DNA of 64,000 bases from Corella eumyota (Eukaryota; Chordata; Ascidiacea; Phlebobranchia; Corellidae): NCBI GenBank assembly GCA_963082875.1, contig OY720099.1, positions 8,246,001 to 8,310,000 on the forward strand, read 5' to 3'. The notes below the pieces were generated by a model. That model did no database searches. It was not told the origin of the DNA and saw only the letters and a list, made by a program, of their open reading frames with translations. Positions 53,658 to 64,000 of this stretch are shown one piece after another. The stretch's first letter is position 1, and each line of letters starts with the position of its first letter. A program made the translations under genes and the position numbers.

Positions 53658-56600
53658 ATGCAAGCCAACTTTCCACAACGACTATATGGCTTTGGCTACA
53701 AACTAAGCAACATTTTGTCAAGAAAAATCATTTTTTTGTGTTTACTAATATGCATGCTCTTGTATTATCTCGCTCCTTACATGTTCACAAGAATAAGAGT
53801 GAATTTTTCGTATGCAAGCAATGCAGGAGAGTGTGGAAAAAGGTATACAAAGTGACAACAATTAAAATACAAATATAAGTTGTGACCGGCAGTTTGGTGT
53901 AGTGGTCAGAACATTTGGCTTTACTAAATAAGGTCTTGGGTGTGATCCCCACTTCTTTTACGCTGTAGAGTACCTAAGTAGGGCGCTATAAACGGTGTAA
54001 GCTTCTGCTGAGCGAACACCTAATCAGCAGCTTAAAATAATCGGGCAATTATAATCTATAATATCTTAAACTGCCAAAGGCAATTCAAGACTGAGTCAAG
54101 GTAACTGAAATGCCATTGTACCATATCAAGGATTACTAATTTATCATATACCTTTAAAAAATCGAAATTCGGCCTTTCATTTAACATACTTATTTATTTA
54201 GGCACATATTACAATATGAACAGCCTGTTAGAGAATTTGACGCAGTTATAGACCACCTTCCATTTGAAGCAGGTAAAGGCAGCGCACAACCACAATTACC
54301 CTTTGTTGGGAATGGAAAATTAGGTGCCATCGTTAAATATGACAACCCAGGACTGTTTATGTTTTATGAAGACTCAACTGAAATAAACAAAAGACCTAAA
54401 ACGTCGTCAAGAATTGCAGAGTATGTTATTTTTATCACACAGGACAGAACAAATGTAGCAAATAAATTTTTGTGTGTACACTTTTTTATAATAGTTGTCT
54501 ATGCTTATTTTCTTTAAATATTTTACGAATCAAATAAACAACCTTTATTTGTTTAAGTATTATTCTAACGTTGCAGACTTCCATTTAACACATTGTTAAA
54601 ACCTGATCATATATCTGAGTCACTAAGCAAAGATGAATCAGTTGTGATCAATTTTCGGCATGGTATACTGGAAAAACTGACCTGTTTGTCTCTAAGTTCT
54701 TTTACTGGAGGATGTATATTTATAAACCACACTGTTCTAGCTCATAGGTATATTACTTAATAAATAATTTGTATCTTATATAACATGGAACACTATTTTT
54801 ACTTTATTTCTGCAATACTAAAAACTAAAAATGCATTTTTAAAATGAAATTTTTTTTTTAAATATTTTTGAGGTCACGACCAAATGTTTTTCTTCAACAT
54901 TTGGAAGCAAAGATAGAAGGGGGTGATACAACACATCAAGGCGAGGATATTTTAATAAATAAATTCAATTTCGGGGCACTCTTGGACTTTAAAGAAATAA
55001 GTTCAAAAAAGCAAGATGAGTTCAGGTAAAGTGTATAAAAATAAATCAGTTTAAACATGAAGTTTAATATTTTTAAATTTGTCATTTTTTTAAGGTTATA
55101 TGGTGGGAGTGTAGAAGCTGGAAATGGTTTTATTCCCATTGTGTTTGGTATAAGCAATACTCCAAATATATTGCATGTAAAAAATTTACCATCTCATATT
55201 GATGTGGTGACAGGTAAGAAAAAATAGGCTTGAAACAAAAACTGAAATATAAAAGCTGTATATACTTCAAACTTTTAATTTTTTTATTTTAATTTTACTA
55301 GTGATCATGCATTCAAGCGTCGTAAGCAAGCGAACAAAAATCCAACACTCAGTTGATATTCTAACTGATCAGGTTCGAAAATATACCGAAGAAATCATGA
55401 AACTTTCTATTGACGAACTGATTGAGGAACATAGAGAGGCATGGAGTGATATTCTACATACTGGCCTCTCAATTTCCACAGCTTATGATGAACCTGGAAT
55501 TCCTGAACCCAGGTATGTTAAAACGATTACGTAAATGTGAACTTTGGATTGTAGTTTTTTGTATTTATGTTAACTTTGCAGTTGTTTAAAAAAGGCAGTA
55601 TGTAGTTAGTACAACCAAGGTGTTCATTGGTATTTTATATTTTACATTCAGGTTGGTTAATGCAACCTTGTATTACATATTGTCGGCAATGGATTCTAAA
55701 CTACATGATAAAGATGTACCGGAAGCTGAAAGAAGAGATTTGATGAAACGCTTACAGGTATTAAAAAAATAAATGGATTTAAAAGTTGGTCAGCTATCTT
55801 TACAAACCAACATTTTTACAGACCCCAGACTTTTGCTATCGAGATCACTCAACAGTTCATGCCCGAAATTTATGGAGTCCAGTTAACTCTGCCTATAAAG
55901 TTATGGAGCTTGCACATCTGTGGTGGTTGCTTTTAAAGTAAATAATATCCTTCTCACAATATGTATTAAAATCCGTTAGTAACAGTTTGGCAAAACAAAA
56001 ATTTTCTAATAGCACAATGTAACCATCACAATTTACTTTTCTAAACCTTGTTTACTGTTAGCTCCAAAATTTTTTAAGAATGAACACTAGTCTAATGCCA
56101 CTTATAATTTCCTTGACTAATTAGCCCAAAATCAAATATTTCGATAATTGTTTAGCAAACGTGGATGCAAAAACTTGATTAGTGAAGGTGCAGAAGGAAT
56201 GCTCCAAGCAATGGTATTGTCATTTGGTGGATTACAGTTTACTGAGGAAGACCTTCGCTTGCAAATGGATCCTGATATTTTACATAACGAGATATCGTTT
56301 CATAGACTTCTGTACAAGAATTCCACATTAGATGTTTCTATAGTTGATAGAAATGGAAATCCAGTTATAGCTTTATCTTTATTAAGTATAAAATAAAATT
56401 TGTCTAATATTTATATTTTTCCTTCAACTTTTATTTAACCTTTTAAATGGGTACCATTTTTTTATCTGTTTTAGAAGGATCAAAAGAGCCTTTGTATGCA
56501 TGTGAAGCTGGGTGTCAAGGAACAATAGTACAAGTACGAGATCATACTGTTGATCTGGATATATTTGTAACAGATCCTATTACACCGATCCTTTATATTT

Positions 56601-57273
56601 CGCATGATAAGTTAGTAAATGTTTTTATTATTATCATTTATGCTTAGTGTAAGAAGGTAGTAGAAAAACAGTTGCTTGTGCATTTACTAATCAAATGTAA
56701 ACCTAAATTAAATACAACTTATAAACTTTATTTTATATTAAATAATTAATTTTGCACCTTAATTTAAGTTGTAGTTAGTATAAAAGTTTAGAACTTTAAT
56801 CATATAAAATTATAGCATATGCTTTATTTCCCAGGAAACACTTATCCTTATTAAAGCACACTCTCCATTTAAACAGTATACTGGGTCATGCACAACATAT
56901 GGCTACTAAAAGACAATCTAATGGTAAGCAATTTATTAGGCTAATAAAGTTACTTCAACTGCTTTAATAAAAACCCTATGCAAAATCATGCAAATATTAT
57001 CCTACTATTTTACTAAACTGTATACATCATTTTAGTTTTAACATAAACTTAATTATTATCCCTTTGAATCTAAAAATAAAATCTTGAAATACAAATTCTT
57101 TTTTCATAGGCCTTCCTGTAATGTTCTGGGTTGGAATTGGGACGTTGATTATTTTGTTTCACATCTTTCTTATCAGGCTTATATTCAAGGAGTATTATTC
57201 ACCTTCCCCCCAATCAAGTTTACCAACAAACAGTAAACATTATTATTCTAATAGGGGAAGACTGGCCTCCTAA
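53658..57273 (+). CDS. KIAA2013: KIAA2013 orthologue, membrane protein
   Basis: Twelve exons (53658-53842, 54202-54420, 54577-54747, 54873-55025, 55095-55213, 55302-55512, 55652-55757, 55822-55937, 56156-56385, 56475-56610, 56835-56923, 57110-57273) give 632 residues, against about 634 in human. Strong matches: AHRSRPNVFLQ, NATLYYILS, STVHARNLW, KRGCKNLISEGAEGMLQ, VLSFGGLQFTEE, DPDILHNE, PITPILYIS, LKHTLHLNSILGH. The N-terminus has a signal-anchor-like helix (IIFLCLLICMLLYYLAPYMF). The C-terminus has a second membrane helix (VMFWVGIGTLIILFHIFLI) and a short tail. The large middle is presumably lumenal. The molecular function is not established as far as I know (I recall the Pfam family as DUF2152). 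The exon 10 donor (GTTAGT) is slightly unusual. Confidence 0.95.
53884..54120 (+). mobile_element. tRNA-derived SINE, best copy, in KIAA2013 intron 1
   Basis: The head carries an RNA polymerase III box A (TTGGTGTAGTGGTCAG) and box B (GGTCTTGGGTGTGATCCCC). A body follows with AAGTAGGGCGCTATAAACGG and a tail ending GCCAAAGGCAATTCAAGACTG. Related pieces occur at 7570-7860, 15110-15262, 22915-23045, 40715-40830 and 50355-50460. Confidence 0.7.
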
Positions 57274-58650
57274 TAATACAGAGCATTTTAGAAATTTAAT
57301 ATTGGTACCTTTTGCTGGGAATTGTATTTATTAAGCTGTATGCATATTAGTTACCTGTATTATTTGCAGGGTATGTTTTTAGGTTGGCCATATGCATTTA
57401 ATGGGGTTAGTTTGTTTCATTGGACTTAAAAAAAAGTCAATAATAACATTTCGTGCCTTGTAATTATTGGTATTGTTCCAACTTACTTTTAAACAACAGT
57501 CTAGTTGCAATATGAAGCTAAAAATGCAAATCCGGTGCACTGTGCTTTATTTTTATTATTACAAAAATGATACGTATGCCTATGCTTGCTTTTTAATATG
57601 AACCTGAGTTAAGTTAAATGTAAATTAATGGTGGTAGTGGTATGTTGAATTTAAGCATGATGATTTTGCACATGAAGCATATGATTTACCATGAAGCTTT
57701 TAAGTAGACGTTTAAAAGAATTGTAGCATCTTTATAAATGTTTTAAGCGTTTTATATTATCGTGTATATAAGTTATAATTTATTTAGTAACATTTTAGCT
57801 GTGGGTAGGTGCTAGAACAATATGGATATATAATTCTTTTGGTGTAATTATTGTATTATTTAAATAAATTATAATGTTGGAAATATTTAAAATGTCTCCT
57901 AGTTTAAAACACAAATAAAAAGTATTATTTACTTTTTAAGTGTATAAATTTAATCTATATTATAATTAGCTTAATAGACAGTATAAGTCTGTATGTCAAA
58001 CTTTCAGATCTTTAAAATAAAAAATGGTGTTTGTAGAGTCCAAGTAAATTATTGCAAGCTTGTACTAGTTGCGACAATAGTATGACAAATAAAATGCAGC
58101 CCATAGGACGGGCAATTAATTAGTTTTTCCCATTATGCTTTTTATTTATAAGTTAAGAAACCAAGTACTGGTCTTTTAAAGATCATTATTTACCACATTT
58201 ACAGTTATGCATAAATGATCTAAACCCAGTTTTTCTAGTTTTAGCAGTTAGTTAATAGTTACTAAGTAACTTGTTTCCATTACATAAAATAATAACTACT
58301 AGAAATAGTTATAAACAGCCCAAACCTACCTTTATTGCATCAAAAAACTTTTGACTTAAAAGAAAATGACTTACCAATAAAATAAAAAATACAACCTATA
58401 ATAAAATGGAAGTTAAGTTGATGTGCATTTAAAATATTAATATACCTTTTAAGATGGTATTTTATTTTAAGCAATAATGTATCGAATATAAATATTATAT
58501 GCAAGTATGTTACTACTAAAAGGGGAACATTAAGTGCAGATTCGAAAGGAAAAATTTACAACAATTAAATCCCCTAGTGACGCTAAATTACAGAACAGGT
58601 TTTCACTAATTTATACAAGGTATTGCACAGTTTAAATACCATAAAATGTC
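57274..58650. other. convergent intergenic region KIAA2013/attractin
   Basis: 3' UTR of KIAA2013, then AT-rich sequence with several AATAAA-type signals (for example about 57861). It holds the third copy of the 34-nt dispersed word at 58091-58124. No gene supported. Confidence 0.5.
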
Positions 58651-59396
58651 AGGAGACTTTTCAGATTCTTTCAAAGTGCAATTGGATTAGTTCTTGAGGT
58701 TAAACTTGGATTGGTTTGGAAAATATGCTTGAATTAATATTGGTAGAGTATGGTTTAGACCAATTTGTTTTGGTTTTTGAAGTTAACTTGATTAGTATAG
58801 AAAATTTGCTTCAATTAATATTGGTAAAGTGCAATTTAAACCAATTTGTTACAATGAAGGAGAACAATATTTTGCGAATGTACATAAGAAAGTTTGCATT
58901 ACTAAGACTGGACATATGGTTCAGTGTAAATGTACCAACACCGGGCAGATTTGGAAATGTTATAAAAAATAAGAAAAAAAATCCGCTGTTTTATATGTAA
59001 GTATGCATCATGACGTGATTGACAGGAGACTTTTCAGATTCTTTTAAAGTGCAATTTGATTAGTTCTTGAGGTTAAACTTGGATTGGTTTGGAAAATATG
59101 CTTGAATTAATATTGGTAGAGTATGGTTTAGACCAATTTGTTTTGGTTTTTGAAGTTAACTTGATTAGTATAGAAAATTTGCTTCAATTAATATTGGTAA
59201 AGTGCAATTTAAACCAATTTGTTACAATGAAAGAGAACAATATTTTGCGAATGTACATAAGAAAGTTTGCATTACTAAGACTGGACATATGGTTCAGTGT
59301 AAATGTACCAACACCGGGCAGATTTGGAAACGTTATAAAAAATAGGAAAAAAAATCCACTGTTTTATATATAAGTATGCATCATGCCGTGATTGAC
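58651..59396. repeat. recent 373-bp tandem duplication at the attractin 3' end
   Basis: Units 58651-59023 and 59024-59396 are about 98 percent identical; I count 8 differences by eye. Each unit contains the last codons of attractin (VNH[GV]MMHTYI and stop, minus strand) plus 3' UTR. Only the right-hand unit is joined to the gene. Inside each unit an older duplication of about 80 bp is visible: GCTT[GC]AATTAATATTGGTA and AACCAATTTGTT/GACCAATTTGTT recur at that distance. The 94-codon open frames on the + strand are duplicated UTR, not genes. Confidence 0.92.
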
Positions 59397-62300
59397 ATAG
59401 GCAGGAGGAGGGGCTTGTGAGCCGCTCTGACCATTTGTTACTGTGGTAACAGTTGTGGTTAGTTCATCACTTCTAGAATCTCGCACTGATGTCGCAAACG
59501 GTGGATTATTTTTGTGAAAATTATTTGTCTTTGAAATTAATTTGGGTGTTGGGATTGGTGTGACAGAATGTTTTTCACCATTTGTTAGTGCAGTCCCAAT
59601 GGCTAAAGCACATTGGCCAGGCGGTGGCGACACATGACATTTTAGGTCATTATTTTCTGTGCCATTTTCGCTATTGTTTAAGTTGTTAGGGCACCCTGAA
59701 GGTAACCACAGAAAAACAGAAATAACTGAAGTGTTCGTGCTTGAACACTTTTCCTCACATACGGCATCTGGTTCACAATATAGCGAATCAAGTGCTTGAT
59801 AACCAAACTTTTGTGGCGATACAAGCATCTACAATCAAAACCACTTTGGTTAAAACCACAGTAAATAATTACTGCGAGGTTAGGCTTATAATAAGAATAT
59901 TACTAATCACCTGCGTTGATCTGTATATGTCATCACAACAAAGATGAATTCCGGCAAAGGGTCTTGCTGCCATCTGCTGCATCTCCACTGCTCTGTTCCT
60001 CCGCTGATGATGCGCATCATACATCATCTTTAACTTCCACATTGCCGCAGCAATGAGAAGGATCACCAAAAAGGAGGAGAAGAGGATTAGAAGAATGGTG
60101 AGCAGCTTGTTGCTTCTTTGGAGTAAAGATACCTAAAAAAGTAAATAGTTTTAATAGTAAACTAAATTTAATTAAATAAATAACCCAGTGTGATTCTTAC
60201 TCAAGAACCTTACCTTAATCTGAAGTGGAATCGTAAAATTAGAGACGTAAATACGAATAGTTGAGTTAACACCAGGTTTTCCAAACTGCAAATCAGATCC
60301 GCTGAAGGTGTATTGCAAACTTGTAACATCCTTCACTATATTTATTGTTACCTCATTGCCAACTGATTGAATCGTGTTGGCTGAAATAATAGCCATTCGA
60401 ACTCTACATGAGCTCTGTGCCTCGAAAGTAAGCTGAACATCATCTTCCAAAAGCGGAAGGTTTTGAAAATTGATCTCTGTGATGTCATCATCCTGTCCCG
60501 CAGACAGAGAGAATGTAAACTGATAATTGATTAGTAATGGATAGTAACAAGTCCCATTACCAGTGGCATTGCCGACATAATTTGAATCCGTGTCACAACG
60601 CTCGCAAAAATCTCCAACCACTCCTTTTGTAAAACAATTACAATTTCCATTGCTGTTACAAGTAGTTGCTTTGTTATTACATTGGCAAGGCTCGCATTTG
60701 CCACCATTCCTTGCATCGCCATAGTAACCAGCCATGCAATTTTCACAATTTATACCGCTAGTTTGGTTCAGACATTGAATACATTCATTAAATTCATCAC
60801 ACTGACTGTGACCATTACACTGACATGAGGGACATGATGTAAAATACCAACTTGTGTTTGAACACATTAGGTCGTCTAATTCATATTCCATGGAAGAGTT
60901 GTTGAATGATAACGCACCAGTATCAGAACCATCTTTGCAAGTTCCCAAACCAGTTAAAGAACCATCGTCGCACCATCCACATTTAGGGTTATCTTGGCAG
61001 TCGTTACATGTTTTTAAGTCAGCGCAATCACTTGGAGGACACTGTTGTTTGTTGGACCACTCCATGCACTGACCATATGGAAACTGTATCACATATGAGT
61101 TAACAGGAAAACACTTCTTTAAGTTAACACACCACATACAGGATTTTGTGCACTCTGAACAAGATTCAATTTCAGTGCAAGGCTTACGAGTACATTGTGA
61201 TTCGCTTTTGGTATTATTCCCAACTCTTGGTTGACAATTCATGGCGTTGTTACTTGTTCCCATGGCCAATACCCACATGCACTCTTCGCCGACACTCTCA
61301 CATTGCTCACAGTTGTAAAGACTTGAGCAATAGTGTTGATTTGAATCACAATGAGTAATATTTTGCAGGCAATTACCATCCTCTTCTGAAGGTCTGCACC
61401 TTTCAGCATTACTTGAGCAATACTCACAACCAAATGAGTTGGATAAACAATCGGAACACAGATTTAAACCTGAGCATCTATTTTCTGAATCAGTCACATT
61501 TTTGTCTTCACAAATAGATTGGTTGTTTAAATGAACATTGGCTTTACATTCACTTCTATTCCAGTAGCAAGAAATGCCATTTGAAAAAGAATCTAAAATA
61601 CATATGGTAATATAAAATTTAAATAAAAATACCATAACATTACTAGTACTGAATTCCACATACCTATGCAGTCATTTTCATTAGTAATGGCACTACACTT
61701 TCCAGGTGTGTAAACCAACGCATTGGAGATTAAGGAACTGTCATATCCACTTAAGAAATATAATGTTGATAGTTCAGGACTGGGTTGAATAAGAATTCCT
61801 TCATGTCCATATCTTCCTGCTTGTATGCTGTTATTAGGCGTTGAAAGTTCAATCCACCTAACAGTAATATAGTACACTGTTTGAAACTTAATGATAATAA
61901 ATCAATTGCCCTTGGCCTAAAGGGCTAGTTATTATAATTTTAATATACCAAGTAATGATTTAAACAACTAACATGAGGCTTTAGTTAAAATAATCTGGAA
62001 TATTGATTAACAGGCCACTTCTGAGTGGTTATGAGTAAATGATTACACAAGTACTTAAAACAATCAAATTTGTTTTTGCCACTAAGGAACAATGAACTCA
62101 TTGCACCAGCTTTGCAGTTTGCAAATCAATATTTCTATTTTTCTTTTTAAATTAAAAATGTTGAGCCCGTCAAATTTAAATTTAAATTAAATAAAAAAAA
62201 CATGAAGTGAATCATACTGGTATTGGCCATTAAGAGAATGGACATTTTTCTGAAAACCAAATTTGAAAGCAACAGTTCACTGTAATTAATTTTTTTTTAC

Positions 62301-63288
62301 TTATGGGTAAAAAGATAATTTCTTCAAAATAATGTTTCTGGTTTACGGGCATATAGTTTTTAGGTAAATATCTATTCCATGAATAGTTTTTAATAATATA
62401 TATAACAGTAATCCAATTATACCTGTCGCACACCACAGAGTATGCAATAAAGTTTTCCGTGTAACAAAGTGGCTCGTTTACTTTGTTTGTGTCATTGTAC
62501 AAGTTTCCCCCGTACACATACATCACTCCATTAACAAAAATAGAGGCATGCAAATACTTGGGTACACCACTGCTTGTCAGTTTTCTAAAGAACCTTGTGA
62601 CTGGGTCATAGGAGTATATATCATCTGTTAAGACTGAGCGCTCTAAATTTTGCGTAGATCTTCTCATTCCCCCATGAACATAAAGTAATCGATTGATGTT
62701 GTCGTTAACGGTAGTGTGTTCAAATAACCCATTTACTCTGAAGCCATTCAGCTTTGGTCGAACCCAGAATCGAGTTACTGGATTGTACTCATAAACGAAA
62801 CCACTGTATTCCATTGTGGGATGGTATCCAAAAATAACTACCATTATTTCAGAGCCATTGTCAAACCTAAAAAGATTGGCAGAGTGGCCTGAAAGAGATA
62901 AGGTTCCGAATTCAAAAATAGAATTTTTGTTAGTATAATTCCCAAAGTCAGAGGTGTAGTTTATTATCGTCCATAAATTTTCGGCGACATCATATTCCCA
63001 AAGCTCGTCTGTCGTTCTTTCTGTAGAAATTAATTTCCCACCGAAAACAAGCAATTTATTATTGTTCAAATACAGCATAGAATGACCGTATCGTGGCATT
63101 GGAGAGTTTTCTTGGGTAAATTTCGACCACTGGTTTGAGGTTTGATTGTAGCAGAAAATATCGCTGCTGTGTTGGGGAATTCCAAACTGTTCACCACTGA
63201 ACATCCAGAAGGTATCTTCAAAGCTAGCAGTTGAAAATGAAGCTCTTGGATTGACTTCTGCAGTTAACTCCTTTGTGTTCCATGCCCC
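59364..63288 (-). CDS. ATRN: attractin-family receptor, C-terminal part (5' end outside window)
   Basis: Exons in the window: 62423-63288, 61664-61857, 60214-61592, 59911-60132, 59364-59828, about 1,041 residues. Domain order: Kelch propeller repeats (MPRYGHSMLYLNNNKLLVFG, LLYVHGG), several Cys-rich PSI repeats (C..C..C.WC patterns such as CMWCVNLKKCF and CGWCDDGS), laminin-type EGF (CQCNGHSQCDEFNECIQC, CENCMAGYYGDA), a beta-rich ectodomain, one membrane helix (LLILFSSFLVILLIAAAMW) and a tail. The tail has EMQQMAARPFA and PPPGQCALAIGTAL, matching vertebrate attractin tails (MASRPFA, PPPGQ). In MEGF8/attractin the MASRPFA box recruits the E3 ligase MGRN1. The C-type lectin domain of vertebrate attractin is not seen between the PSI repeats. 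The CUB and first EGF domains must lie beyond 64000. The last exon overlaps a tandem duplication. Confidence 0.93.
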
Positions 63289-64000
63289 CTTTAAAAAACA
63301 ATTTTTTTAAGTAAATTTGGTTGCATAAATGCTGGGATTTTTACAATAGGTCTAGATAACAAGAATGTAAAAATTTTACACAATTTCATAACGGAAGTTT
63401 GCTGAAACACAATGATTAAAAATACCCATATAGAATTTAGACAAATGATAAAATTTTTTTTATACATAAATATTTAAAAGTTTCACACATTAAGACTATT
63501 TAGAAGGTATATATAAATTGTGTAAAAAGCAATAAGTTTAACATTTTTGAAGCTTAATAGCGAGTAGGCATATTGGTATTTGTACAACATACTTATCAAA
63601 AGGGTTATTGACATTAAATTTATTTTATTTAAAAAGAAGGGCTTCTACAGGTATGTTATCATTAATAATCATGTTTTTTAAATTAATACCATCATTAAGA
63701 ATCCAATGTCAGAGATAAGCCACCTTATACACATAAAAGCTATTGACCTTTTAAATAGGTAATTATCTTTTGTAATTACTGAAAATTTATAACCTTGACC
63801 ATTTAAAGTAATGAACAATAAAAAGGTAAACTTAAGAAAATGTATATGAATATTTATTTATAAATGACAATTATTAATTTTAAAAATTCAAAAAATAAAC
63901 TTTAAATATGGTGTTATATGCCTTTAAAAACTATTTTACCTAAAATCTGTAATTTTAATTAATTAGCCAATACTGACTAATGTCACTTTAACTATAGGTG
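63289..64000 (-). other. attractin intron, open at the window edge
   Basis: AT-rich sequence upstream of the exon that starts at 63288 (minus strand, acceptor TTTAAAG). No coding exon is recognisable up to the window end; the remaining attractin exons lie further right. Confidence 0.6.

Noticed and set aside
58716-59373. Pair of almost identical 94-codon + strand frames as a duplicated gene
   Set aside because: They are opposite the attractin 3' UTR, arise from the 373-bp tandem duplication, and show no coding features.
60182-60213. Second donor (GTAAGAATC) 13 bases beyond the attractin exon end at 60214
   Set aside because: Using it would shift the frame before the membrane helix; the first donor (GTAAGG) keeps it.
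1-64000. CRISPR arrays, bacterial operons, rRNA genes, intact tRNA genes, LTR elements or viral genes
   Set aside because: None seen. Introns and chordate genes show that this is eukaryotic nuclear DNA, and the tRNA-like heads belong to SINEs.

Overview
The window looks like nuclear DNA of a tunicate of the genus Ciona, most likely C. intestinalis or C. robusta. It is AT-rich, with compact genes, many short introns and short intergenic gaps. The chordate-type gene set includes HOOK, a membrane progestin receptor, GINS4/SLD5, CCZ1, KIAA2013 and attractin. Several genes have a 3' splice acceptor a few bases before the ATG, as expected of spliced-leader trans-splicing. An exact copy of the 16-nt Ciona spliced leader, as I recall it, also occurs. 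All species and family calls rest on recognising protein sequence; no database was searched.

Layout, left to right. 0.8-9.4 kb (+): a HOOK dynein-adaptor gene whose first intron carries a small DNA transposon. 9.4-10.1 kb: a cluster of TGACGTCA sites. 11.3-13.3 kb (+): an intronless, unrecognised, probably disordered protein. 14.1-17.1 kb (-): an eight-exon mPR/PAQR receptor. 19.5-42.6 kb (-): a giant gene that I model with 71 coding exons and about 3,600 residues. 43.3-47.8 kb (-): a 994-residue repeat protein with Ena/VASP-ligand-like FPPPP motifs and a C-terminal CaaX box. 49.0-50.6 kb (-): GINS4. 51.8-53.2 kb (+): CCZ1. 53.7-57.3 kb (+): the KIAA2013 orthologue. 58.65-59.40 kb: a recent 373-bp tandem duplication over the attractin 3' end. 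59.4 kb to beyond the right edge (-): the C-terminal part of attractin.

The giant gene is the best candidate for something undescribed. After a basic Tyr/Arg/Ser-rich N-terminus it alternates acidic Pro-Glu-Val spacers with about twenty copies of a basic motif (KHK, then [VA]KLxYKG). The motif is split across exon junctions. Three exons carry a CxxCG knuckle and four end in an FVFHSxQ motif. Every exon I can define is a multiple of three in phase 0, so any exon could be skipped without a frameshift. I see no Ig, Fn3 or kinase domain. A titin-PEVK-like elastic or scaffold role is only an analogy.

The recognised genes are housekeeping or signalling genes and do not form a pathway. The two repeat proteins at 19.5-47.8 kb are adjacent on the same strand, but I cannot show that they work together.
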